In this document: positions 7,444 through 12,952 of the stretch, one piece after another | How the letters are laid out: each line of letters begins with the position of its first letter | Numbering within the stretch: position 1 is the stretch's first letter | Source: SIG607 sp036307305 | GTDB taxonomy: Bacteria > Bacillota > Clostridia > Oscillospirales > Acutalibacteraceae | Assembly (NCBI GenBank): GCA_036307305.1 | Contig: JAXJXV010000020.1 | Location: 1 to 64,000 of the forward strand | Direction: 5' to 3' | Length of the DNA stretch: 64,000 nt | Made by a program: the position numbers and the translations under genes | The notes under the pieces: model-generated | The model's input: the letters and a program-made list of their open reading frames with translations, nothing else | What the model was told of the DNA's origin: nothing | Database searches by the model: none

Positions 7444-7507
7444 GCATTTGTAAGGCTTTCGGGCAAATGTAAAAGACCTGATTTGAAAATTTAACACTTA
7501 AAAAGTT

Positions 7508-7553
7508 GGACACATCATTTTTGAGTTTTCTCTAATGATGTGTCCATATTTTT
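7508..7553 (+). terminator. Rho-independent terminator of the GGGtGRT operon
   Basis: ggacacatcatt (7508-7519) and aatgatgtgtcc (7534-7545) form a 12-bp perfect stem with a 14-base loop, followed by atattttttt. Confidence 0.88.
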
Positions 7554-7579
7554 TTGTATTAAAAGAGAGGTTTTTTACT

Positions 7580-8086
7580 ATGCACAAACTGAAAATGAAA
7601 GCTACGAGAGGTCTTACTTTTGAGGAGGGTTGTAATAAGTATCTTGAATACTGTCGGCAGAGAAATTTAAGACAAGGAACTATAAATCATTATAGACAAA
7701 GCTACGTTCAGTTCTTTAAGTTCTTTGACCCCGATACACCCATAGAAGAAATTGACGAGGACGCTTATAAAAGATATGTGTTGCACTTGAAAGAAACACT
7801 AGATAACGATGTAAGTATTAATTCTTATTTAAGAGACTTTATAACCACAATGCATTTTATGATGAATGAAGGCTTTGTTCCGCGCTTCAAGATGACGGCA
7901 ATCAAAGTAGATAAAAGTCCAATTGAGACTTATAGTGAAGAAGAACTAAAATTACTACTTAAGAAGCCTGATCTTAAGAAGTGTTCTTTTACTGAATATC
8001 AGTGTTGGGTTATGACTAACTTCCTATTCTCAACTGCAGTTAGACAAAGAAGTCTGATGTATATAAAAGTGAAGGATACCACCGGG
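7580..8086 (+). pseudogene. Tyrosine recombinase/integrase, 3'-truncated
   Basis: Start at the ATG at 7580 after aaagagagg; an upstream in-frame ATG lies inside the preceding terminator. About 165 residues are integrase-like. The N-terminal SAM-like core-binding domain includes LTFEEGCNKYLEYCRQRNLRQGT and the helices through FITTMHFMMNEG. The beginning of the catalytic domain (YSEEELKLLLKKPD...FSTAVRQRSLMYIKVKD) contains the first catalytic arginine. The HxxR and tyrosine motifs are missing: near 8086 the sequence switches to a gene fragment on the other strand, and the remaining codons of the frame (to 8188) are junk. A full enzyme would be about 300-330 residues. This is a non-functional recombination scar. 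Confidence 0.8.
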
Positions 8087-8146
8087 TCGAATAACGTTTT
8101 CGGCACTGTTATATTCTTCAAGCGCCCGTTTTGCATAAATATCCAT
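8080..8146 (-). pseudogene. 5' fragment of an unidentified gene with intact promoter and ribosome site
   Basis: On the minus strand, a perfect Shine-Dalgarno (taaggaggat, 8151-8160) precedes ATG at 8146 and about 20 codons reading MDIYAKRALEEYNSAENVI, after which the sequence joins the truncated integrase. The promoter at 8178-8206 is also intact. The gene has lost everything after its first ~20 residues. The fragment is too short to assign to a family. Confidence 0.6.
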
Positions 8147-8177
8147 AAAAATCCTCCTTACAAGTATCGTTGTATAC

Positions 8178-8206
8178 ATTATATATAAGGTGAAAAAATA
8201 TATCAA
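8178..8206 (-). promoter_or_regulatory. Consensus promoter of the truncated minus-strand gene
   Basis: On the minus strand, TTGATA (8201-8206), 17-base spacer, TATAAT (8178-8183), followed by a tgtataca palindrome at the likely start of transcription (8171-8178), a possible operator. Confidence 0.65.
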
Positions 8207-8271
8207 TGGAAAAAATCTATGTTATTATGGGTTTTTTCCGTATTTTAAAAAATACAGACAAACATTAACTG

Positions 8272-8300
8272 TTGCAAAAAAATATTTAATGTGGTAGAAT
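8272..8300 (+). promoter_or_regulatory. Promoter of small RNA copy 1
   Basis: TTGCAA (8272-8277), 17-base spacer, TAGAAT (8295-8300). Spacer sequence and boxes are nearly identical to those of copy 2. The predicted start of transcription falls at the first base of helix P1. Confidence 0.8.
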
Positions 8301-8305
8301 TAAGG

Positions 8306-8448
8306 TGCTACACGAATTGAATCAGCTCTACATGGGGGAATAATACCTTAACAAAAGGTGTTATCCTCTTATTCCCGTGTGGAGTGATTCGTGTAGCAAC
8401 GATTGAGGATTGACACTTTTTGGGCGTGTCCTCATAGACACGCTTTTT
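8306..8448 (+). ncRNA. Structured small RNA, copy 1 of a tandem pair (unknown class)
   Basis: A predicted ~143-nt transcript. By hand it folds into one long hairpin of three helices. P1 is 12 bp (8306-8317 with 8387-8398). P2 is 11 bp with two G-U pairs (8326-8336 with 8374-8384). P3 is 9 bp (8341-8349 with 8355-8363) with a 5-base loop, aacaa. A 7-base bulge (tcttatt) sits on the 3' side between P2 and P3 if P3 extends by three pairs. A single-stranded linker holding acactttttgg leads to a terminator (8424-8448). No coding frame with a ribosome site is present. Copy 2 at 8558-8704 has the same architecture with different base pairs. It does not match a riboswitch I know; 6S RNA and the Rfam skipping-rope motif are possibilities to test. 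Confidence 0.8.
8424..8448 (+). terminator. Terminator of small RNA copy 1
   Basis: gcgtgtc (8424-8430) and gacacgc (8437-8443) form a 7-bp stem, loop ctcata, then ttttt. The eighth pair is a C·A mismatch where copy 2 has C-G. Confidence 0.88.
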
Positions 8449-8524
8449 ATTTTTAAAGGAAAATGAGATTTTTTTGGTTGAAACCTTATTTCAGTATTTA
8501 AAATATTTAGACTAACAATAACTA

Positions 8525-8553
8525 TTGCAAAAAAATATTTAATGTGTTAGAAT
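8525..8553 (+). promoter_or_regulatory. Promoter of small RNA copy 2
   Basis: TTGCAA (8525-8530), 17-base spacer, TAGAAT (8548-8553). It differs from the copy 1 promoter by a single spacer base. Confidence 0.8.
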
Positions 8554-8557
8554 ATTC

Positions 8558-8704
8558 TTGCGACGCAAATTGAATATTTTTTTACAACGTGCGGAGAATA
8601 CCTTGGTAAAAGGTGTTCCTTATATTCCGTGCGTTGGAATCAGTTTGCGTCGCAACAAACTATGGGAACACTTTTTCGGCGTGTCCTCATGGACACGCTT
8701 TTTA
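8558..8704 (+). ncRNA. Structured small RNA, copy 2 of a tandem pair (unknown class)
   Basis: A ~147-nt transcript built like copy 1. P1 is 12 bp (8558-8569 with 8644-8655). P2 is 11 bp with two wobble pairs (8585-8595 with 8626-8636). P3 is 9 bp (8596-8604 with 8610-8618) with a 5-base loop, ggtaa. A 7-base 3'-side bulge (cttatat) lies at the P2/P3 junction. P1 differs from copy 1 at most positions (ttgcgacgcaaa against tgctacacgaat) yet every pair is kept by a matching change on the other arm. The linker again carries acactttttcgg before the terminator. Identical helix lengths, loop size and bulge size argue that structure is under selection in both copies. Confidence 0.8.
8679..8703 (+). 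terminator. Terminator of small RNA copy 2
   Basis: gcgtgtcc (8679-8686) and ggacacgc (8691-8698) form an 8-bp stem, loop tcat, then ttttt. Nearly identical to the terminator of copy 1. Confidence 0.88.
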
Positions 8705-8726
8705 TTTTTAAAGGAAGGTGAGCTTT

Positions 8727-9087
8727 GTGACAATTGACCCCATATTATGCTTTGGTTTATTTTGCGAAAACAGGAATGTGCCGATAGAAAAAAGACGGTT
8801 GTATAAGATAAAAGATAAAGTTTTTACCGATAAAAAGATAAATATATAGCTTTTGCTATTGAATATGCTAAAGGAAGCAGTTCTGATATATTCATATATG
8901 AAAAAAAGAAACGATTTTAGAACTTTGCCTGTATATGAAACAAGGCTTATTTTTGGGGATAAATAAGAAAGCTTTTGAGTATTTGCTTAAGAATGCTGAT
9001 GACTGTATAATTACAAATCTGGAAAATGATGAAAACGTGTCTTTGGAAATAAAGCTGATTATTAACGTTCCTCAGGAAAAATGTTAA
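8727..9087 (+). pseudogene. Decayed small protein gene, several frame breaks
   Basis: A GTG start at 8727 after aaggaaggtgag opens a 40-codon frame ending at TAG 8849. Continuous-looking protein sequence then resumes in other frames: FAIEYAKGSSSDIFIYEKKK up to a stop, TLPVYETRLIFGDK to a stop, then AFEYLLKNADDCIITNLEND... ending in TAA at 9087. The pieces read like one protein of roughly 110 residues broken by at least two frameshifts or small deletions. The family is not recognised. It lies between the small RNAs and the rplU promoter, in the same eroded accessory segment. Confidence 0.5.
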
Positions 9088-9094
9088 AAAAATC

Positions 9095-9123
9095 TTGACA
9101 CGTAGGGTGGACTGTGGTATAAT
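9095..9123 (+). promoter_or_regulatory. Promoter of the rplU-prp-rpmA operon
   Basis: TTGACA (9095-9100), 17-base spacer, TATAAT (9118-9123): a perfect consensus promoter, fitting a ribosomal protein operon. Confidence 0.9.
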
Positions 9124-9129
9124 CGTTAG

Positions 9130-9205
9130 GCCGCATATTGAAGGCTCTGTTAAGTTATGCCTATTTTGGCATACGCCTTACTGTAGCGAGACTGAAATTA
9201 AGGCA
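9130..9205 (+). promoter_or_regulatory. Probable L21 leader RNA (ribosomal autoregulation)
   Basis: The ~90-base untranslated leader of rplU contains a short hairpin (tatgcc...ggcata, 9156-9174), gaaggc...gcctta pairing across it, and a downstream actgtagcgagactgaaa segment before the ribosome site. Position and layout fit the L21 leader described upstream of rplU in Gram-positive bacteria, where L21 is thought to bind its own message. The call rests on position and general shape, not on a covariance match. Confidence 0.5.
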
Positions 9206-9216
9206 GGTGCAAAAGA

Positions 9217-9522
9217 ATGTACGCAATTATTGAAACCGGTGGTAAACAGTACCGTGTAACTGACGGTGATGTTATCTACGTTGAGAAGCTTAATGCTGAA
9301 GACGGCGCTGAAGTTGTTTTTGACAAGGTTGTTGCTGTTAACGACGGCGCTCTTAAGGTTGGCGCTCCTTACGTTGAGGGAGTAACCGTTAAGGGTGAGG
9401 TTCTCAAGAATGGTAAGGGTAAGAAGATTACCGTATTTACCTACAAGCCCAAGAAGGGTTGCGCTCGTAAAAAGGGCCACAGACAGCCGTACACTAAGGT
9501 TGAAATCAAGGCTATCGGTTAA
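9217..9522 (+). CDS. rplU: 50S ribosomal protein L21
   Basis: A 101-residue protein of normal length for L21. It begins MYAIIETGGKQYRV, the family signature, and contains KVLxVxxG-type strands, GEVLKNGKGKKITVFTYKPKKG and a basic C-terminus (RKKGHRQPYTKVEI). L21 binds 23S rRNA in the large subunit. It is the first gene of the standard Firmicutes rplU-prp-rpmA operon and has strongly biased codons (GGT, GTT, CGT). The ribosome site is aggcaggtg. Confidence 0.97.
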   Translation: MYAIIETGGKQYRVTDGDVIYVEKLNAEDGAEVVFDKVVAVNDGALKVGAPYVEGVTVKGEVLKNGKGKKITVFTYKPKKGCARKKGHRQPYTKVEIKAIG

Positions 9523-9528
9523 TTTGCT

Positions 9529-9846
9529 ATGACCGAAGTAAAATTTTTGGCTGATAAAAGCGGTATTTACGGCTTTTATATCAGCGGTCACAGCTCTGTC
9601 AACTGTGACGATATTGAAGGAAAAATTGTTTGCAGTGCAGTTTCATCTGCCGCATATATGACAGCGAATACAATCACTGAGATAATCGGTGATAAAATGG
9701 AAGCTCAGGTTGACGATGCTTTATTGTTTGTTAAAGTAATCAGTCCTTCTGCTAAATCTTCAGCGGTTTTAGAGGGCTTCAGACTTCATATAGAACAGCT
9801 TTCTTCCCAGTATAATGACAGGATATCTATCATTTCGGAGGTGTAG
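9529..9846 (+). CDS. prp: Ribosomal-processing cysteine protease Prp
   Basis: A 105-residue protein between rplU and rpmA. It shows the family's catalytic His in SGHSS (residue 22) and catalytic Cys in KIVCSAVSSAAYMT (residue 35). Known: Prp removes the N-terminal extension of L27 in Firmicutes before ribosome assembly. The neighbouring rpmA carries exactly such an extension (INIQLFAHKKG), so enzyme and substrate are encoded side by side. Confidence 0.93.
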   Translation: MTEVKFLADKSGIYGFYISGHSSVNCDDIEGKIVCSAVSSAAYMTANTITEIIGDKMEAQVDDALLFVKVISPSAKSSAVLEGFRLHIEQLSSQYNDRISIISEV

Positions 9847-9848
9847 TT

Positions 9849-10133
9849 ATGTTAAAGATTAACATTCAGTTATTCGCCCATAAAAAAGGTATGGGTTCTA
9901 CCAAGAACGGTCGTGACAGTGAGTCCAAGCGTCTTGGTGTTAAACGTGCCGACGGTCAGTTCGTATTGGCCGGTAACATTCTTGTTCGTCAGCGCGGCAC
10001 ACATATCCACGCCGGCAATAATGTAGGCAAGGGTTCTGACGATACTTTATTTGCTCTTATCGACGGTAAAGTTAAGTTCGAGCGTGTTGGCCGTGACCGT
10101 AAGCAGGTCAGCATTTACGCTGTAGAGCAGTAA
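9849..10133 (+). CDS. rpmA: 50S ribosomal protein L27 with Prp-cleavable N-terminus
   Basis: A 94-residue protein with the extension MLKINIQLFA ahead of HKKGMGSTKNGRDSESKRLGVKRADGQ, the usual L27 start. Cleavage after the FA dipeptide by Prp is expected, as in other Firmicutes. The body (NILVRQRGTHIHAGNNVGKGSDDTLFAL) is canonical. L27 sits near the peptidyl-transferase centre. It follows prp by two bases and is followed by a terminator that closes the operon. Confidence 0.97.
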   Translation: MLKINIQLFAHKKGMGSTKNGRDSESKRLGVKRADGQFVLAGNILVRQRGTHIHAGNNVGKGSDDTLFALIDGKVKFERVGRDRKQVSIYAVEQ

Positions 10134-10142
10134 TTATTAATG

Positions 10143-10168
10143 GGCTCAGGTGGATTCCTGAGCCTTTT
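10143..10168 (+). terminator. Terminator of rplU-prp-rpmA
   Basis: ggctcagg (10143-10150) and cctgagcc (10157-10164), 8-bp perfect stem, loop tggatt, then tttta. Confidence 0.88.
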
Positions 10169-10203
10169 ATTTTGTAAATTAATTACCTAAAAGGTTGATT
10201 TGT

Positions 10204-11481
10204 ATGTTTATTGACGTAGCAAAAATTCATCTTAAAGCGGGAAACGGCGGTAATGGCTGCGTTTCCTTTCACAGAGAAAAATACGTAGCTGCAGGCGGTC
10301 CCGACGGAGGGGATGGAGGCAGAGGCGGTAATATTATTTTTAAAGCCGACGATAATCTGTCTACCCTTGCAGACTTCAGATATAAAAGAAAATATTGCGC
10401 AGAAAACGGTGAAAACGGCAAGGCTTCCCGTTGCACAGGCAAATCTGCTGAGGACCTTGTTATAAACGTACCAAGGGGTACTCTTATCAAGGATACCGAA
10501 AGCGGAAGGATTATTGCCGATATATCGGGGGATAACGAGGTTATAATTGCAAGAGGCGGCAACGGCGGTTTTGGTAATCAGCATTTTGCACATTCCACCC
10601 GTCAGGTACCACGCTTTGCTAAACCGGGCGCACCCGGTGATGAGCTTGACGTAACTCTTGAGTTAAAGCTTCTTGCCGACGTGGGACTTATAGGCTTTCC
10701 AAACGTTGGTAAGTCTACTCTTGTTTCGGTAGTAAGCGAGGCAAAACCAAAAATCGCAAACTATCATTTTACAACCCTTACTCCAGTTTTAGGTGTTGTC
10801 CGTATGGGTGAGGGAAGTTCCTTCGTTATGGCGGACATTCCCGGTCTTATTGAGGGCGCAGGAGAGGGCGTAGGTCTTGGACACGAGTTTTTACGCCATG
10901 TTGAAAGATGCCGTCTTTTAGTTCACGTAATTGACGTTTCGGGTAGTGAGGGCAGAGACCCTATTGATGATTTTGAAAAAATCAATAAAGAGCTTAAGGT
11001 TTTCAGCGAGGAATTAAGTGAGCGTCCTCAGATAGTAGTGGGTAACAAATGCGACCTTACTGATGATGAAGCCGTTGAAAGAATAGCCAAGCACTTTAAA
11101 GATTTGGGTTATGAGTTCTTTCCTATTATGGCGCCCATTAAAGAGGGTACGGGTGAGCTTATTAACCATATTGCCGCTGTTCTTGATACCTTACCGCCTA
11201 TGAAACGCTATGAGGCTGAGATGGAGGTCTTTGAAACAAATCTTGTTAAGAAAGAACTTCGTACCTTTACCCTTAGGGTTGAAAACGGTGAGTATTTTGT
11301 GGAGAACTGCGACTGGATTGAAAGAATTATGAATACCGTTGACCCTGACGATTACGAATCCCTGCAGTATTTTGAGAGGGTTCTTCGTCAAAGCGGTATA
11401 ATTAAGGCTCTTGTTAAAGCGGGAGTTCAGGAAGGTGACATCGTTCACGTAAACGATTTTGAGTTTGAGTATGTATTATGA
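10204..11481 (+). CDS. obgE: GTPase ObgE/CgtA
   Basis: Start chosen at the ATG at 10204, 9 bases after aaaagg; an in-frame TTG nine bases upstream is less likely. It gives 425 residues. The glycine-rich Obg fold covers ~1-158 (GGNGGNGCVSF, GGPDGGDGGRGGN). The GTPase domain shows the P-loop GFPNVGKSTL, the G3 motif DIPGLIEG and the G4 motif NKCD. A C-terminal OCT domain is present, so this is the full clostridial architecture. Known roles are in late 50S assembly, stress and cell-cycle control. It lies in the common rplU-rpmA-obg order and overlaps mrnC downstream. Confidence 0.96.
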   Translation: MFIDVAKIHLKAGNGGNGCVSFHREKYVAAGGPDGGDGGRGGNIIFKADDNLSTLADFRYKRKYCAENGENGKASRCTGKSAEDLVINVPRGTLIKDTESGRIIADISGDNEVIIARGGNGGFGNQHFAHSTRQVPRFAKPGAPGDELDVTLELKLLADVGLIGFPNVGKSTLVSVVSEAKPKIANYHFTTLTPVLGVVRMGEGSSFVMADIPGLIEGAGEGVGLGHEFLRHVERCRLLVHVIDVSGSEGRDPIDDFEKINKELKVFSEELSERPQIVVGNKCDLTDDEAVERIAKHFKDLGYEFFPIMAPIKEGTGELINHIAAVLDTLPPMKRYEAEMEVFETNLVKKELRTFTLRVENGEYFVENCDWIERIMNTVDPDDYESLQYFERVLRQSGIIKALVKAGVQEGDIVHVNDFEFEYVL

Positions 11482-11866
11482 TAAAGCTAAGGTAAAACAG
11501 CTTAGTCCATCGGTGCTTTCCTTTGTGGGTGACGCGGTGTTCGGTTTGCTTGTGCGTGAAAGACTGGCGGAAATCAACCGCCCGTCAGGTGAACTTCACT
11601 CGGCTTCGGTTTGTTTCGTCAGCGCCTCAGGACAGGTAAAAGCCTTTGAAATTATAAAAGACCTTTTAAGCGAAGAAGAAATGACTGTTTTTAAAAGAGG
11701 AAGAAATTTCCATACGGGCAGAAGTCCCAAGGGTGCCAGTTCGGGCGACTATCACATTGCAACAGGTGTTGAGTCACTTTTCGGATATCTGCATCTTTGC
11801 GGTGAATTTGAACGTCTTAATGAACTGTTTTCTATAATATGGGAGGATTTTTCGGCAACAATATAA
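11471..11866 (+). CDS. mrnC: Mini-ribonuclease III
   Basis: 131 residues from the ATG at 11471, which overlaps the end of obgE by 11 bases; no strong ribosome site is visible, so translation is probably coupled. The RNase III catalytic signature is present without a dsRNA-binding domain: LSPSVLSFVGDAVFGLLVRERL, KAFEIIKDLLSEEE, FKRGRN and ATGVESLFGYLHL. Length and architecture match MrnC, which matures 23S rRNA ends in Bacillus and relatives. Confidence 0.92.
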   Translation: MYYDKAKVKQLSPSVLSFVGDAVFGLLVRERLAEINRPSGELHSASVCFVSASGQVKAFEIIKDLLSEEEMTVFKRGRNFHTGRSPKGASSGDYHIATGVESLFGYLHLCGEFERLNELFSIIWEDFSATI

Positions 11867-11880
11867 TAGGGTGAAAGCTA

Positions 11881-12729
11881 TTGAAAAAACAATTTTTGAA
11901 AAGCCTTATTGATATTGTCTTTTACGTCGTAGGTGCGGTAATTTATTCAGCGGCAGTGCCGTTGTTTATTTCTCCCGCCCATATAAGTCCCGGTGGATTT
12001 ACGGGAATTTCTCTTATTATAAATTATCTCACGGGTTTTCCCGTAGGCGTTACGGTTCTGCTTTTAAATATTCCTCTTATACTGATAAGTCTTAAAAAGT
12101 TGGGAATATATTTTATTGCAAGGACTGCCTTTGCAACCGTTATTGTTTCTGTGACACTTGATGTTTGCGAAAAATACGTAAAGGCGTTCAGCGGAGATAC
12201 AATTCTTTGCGCACTTTTTGGCGGAATAATGACAGGACTTGGACTTGGTATGATAATTCACCGCGGAGCGACCACAGGCGGTGTGGATATAATTGCTAAG
12301 CTTATAAACGGGAAACATCCTCATATAAGCGTAGGAAAAATTATACTTATAAGCGATGCTGTCGTAATAATTTTATCGGCGCTTTGCTACCGCGACGTAT
12401 CAAGCGTTCTGTATTCTGCAGTTACAGTATTTGTCACTTCTCTTGTGCTTGATAAGATACTTTACGGCGCTGATAAGGGTAAACTTATTTATATTATTAC
12501 AGATAACAGTACAGAGATAAGTAAAGAAATAATAGGAAAGGTCAGCCGAGGTGTTACGAAGTTAACAGCCACGGGCGGTTATACCGGTGAAAACAGAGAA
12601 ATGCTTATGTGCGCTTTACGTCCTCACGAGGTGTCAAAGGTACAGGCAATTATAAAGGAAAAAGATAAAAATGCCTTTGTGATTATATGTGAAGCAGGAG
12701 AAATTTTAGGCTTCGGTTTTAAACGGTAA
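11881..12729 (+). CDS. YitT family membrane protein (DUF2179)
   Basis: A 282-residue protein starting at TTG with agggtg upstream. Five or six hydrophobic segments cover residues 10-190 (typical YitT motifs SPGGFTGIS, GRGATTGGVDIIA-like at HRGATTGGVDIIAK). A soluble C-terminal DUF2179 domain follows (GVTKLTATGGYTGE, CALRPHEVSKVQAIIKEKD). The family is widespread in Firmicutes; its transport role, if any, is unknown. It is the last gene after obgE-mrnC and is followed by a strong terminator. Confidence 0.9.
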   Translation: MKKQFLKSLIDIVFYVVGAVIYSAAVPLFISPAHISPGGFTGISLIINYLTGFPVGVTVLLLNIPLILISLKKLGIYFIARTAFATVIVSVTLDVCEKYVKAFSGDTILCALFGGIMTGLGLGMIIHRGATTGGVDIIAKLINGKHPHISVGKIILISDAVVIILSALCYRDVSSVLYSAVTVFVTSLVLDKILYGADKGKLIYIITDNSTEISKEIIGKVSRGVTKLTATGGYTGENREMLMCALRPHEVSKVQAIIKEKDKNAFVIICEAGEILGFGFKR

Positions 12730-12734
12730 AAAGC

Positions 12735-12767
12735 AAGCGGATACAAATTTAAAATTTGTATCCGCTT
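12735..12767 (+). terminator. Terminator after the yitT-family gene
   Basis: aagcggatacaaatt (12735-12749) and aatttgtatccgctt (12753-12767) form a 15-bp perfect stem with a 3-base loop and a following tttta. Confidence 0.88.
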
Positions 12768-12776
12768 TTAGTTTAG

Positions 12777-12899
12777 TTAGTTTTTATTGTTGTTATCCTT
12801 TTTGTTCTGGTCGTTTCTGTTCTGGCTTTTATTCTGTTTATTTTTGTTCTGGTCGTTCTTATTCTGATTGTTGTCATACTGTCTGTTTTTATCTGACAT
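12777..12899 (-). CDS. Very small Asn/Gln/Lys-rich protein (40 aa)
   Basis: On the minus strand an ATG at 12899 follows ggggtga at 6-base spacing and opens 40 codons to TAA (12777-12779). More than half the residues are Asn, Gln or Lys, in NxQNKNDQNK-like repeats. It has no hydrophobic segment and should be soluble and disordered. It shares the strand of the alpha-galactosidase gene and lies 53 bases downstream of it. The ribosome site is inside a hairpin (12906-12945). Similar tiny Asn/Gln-rich proteins are found in spore-forming clostridia; I cannot assign a function. The repeat-like, frame-consistent codons and good ribosome site support a real gene. Confidence 0.6.
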   Translation of the reverse strand: MSDKNRQYDNNQNKNDQNKNKQNKSQNRNDQNKKDNNNKN

Positions 12900-12905
12900 A
12901 AAAAT

Positions 12906-12945
12906 CACCCCGCTTTCGAATTTATTTTTTGCAGAAAGCAGGGTG
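12906..12945 (-). promoter_or_regulatory. Hairpin covering the ribosome site of the 40-aa gene
   Basis: On the minus strand, caccctgctttc (12945-12934) pairs with gaaagcggggtg (12917-12906) across one A·C mismatch, followed by attttt. The 3' arm contains ggggtg, the Shine-Dalgarno of the small gene. It may act as a weak terminator for the alpha-galactosidase transcript, or as an RNA switch on the small gene, or both. Confidence 0.5.
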
Positions 12946-12952
12946 TTATTCA

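Noticed and set aside
7441..7500. Terminator directly after the GGGtGRT gene
   Set aside because: catttg/caaatg around 7445-7469 is short and lacks a T-run. The strong hairpin at 7508-7545 is the likely terminator.
7535..9090. Intact prophage or integrative element
   Set aside because: Only half an integrase, a gene head and a decayed gene are present. No structural, replication or excision genes and no clear att repeats were seen.
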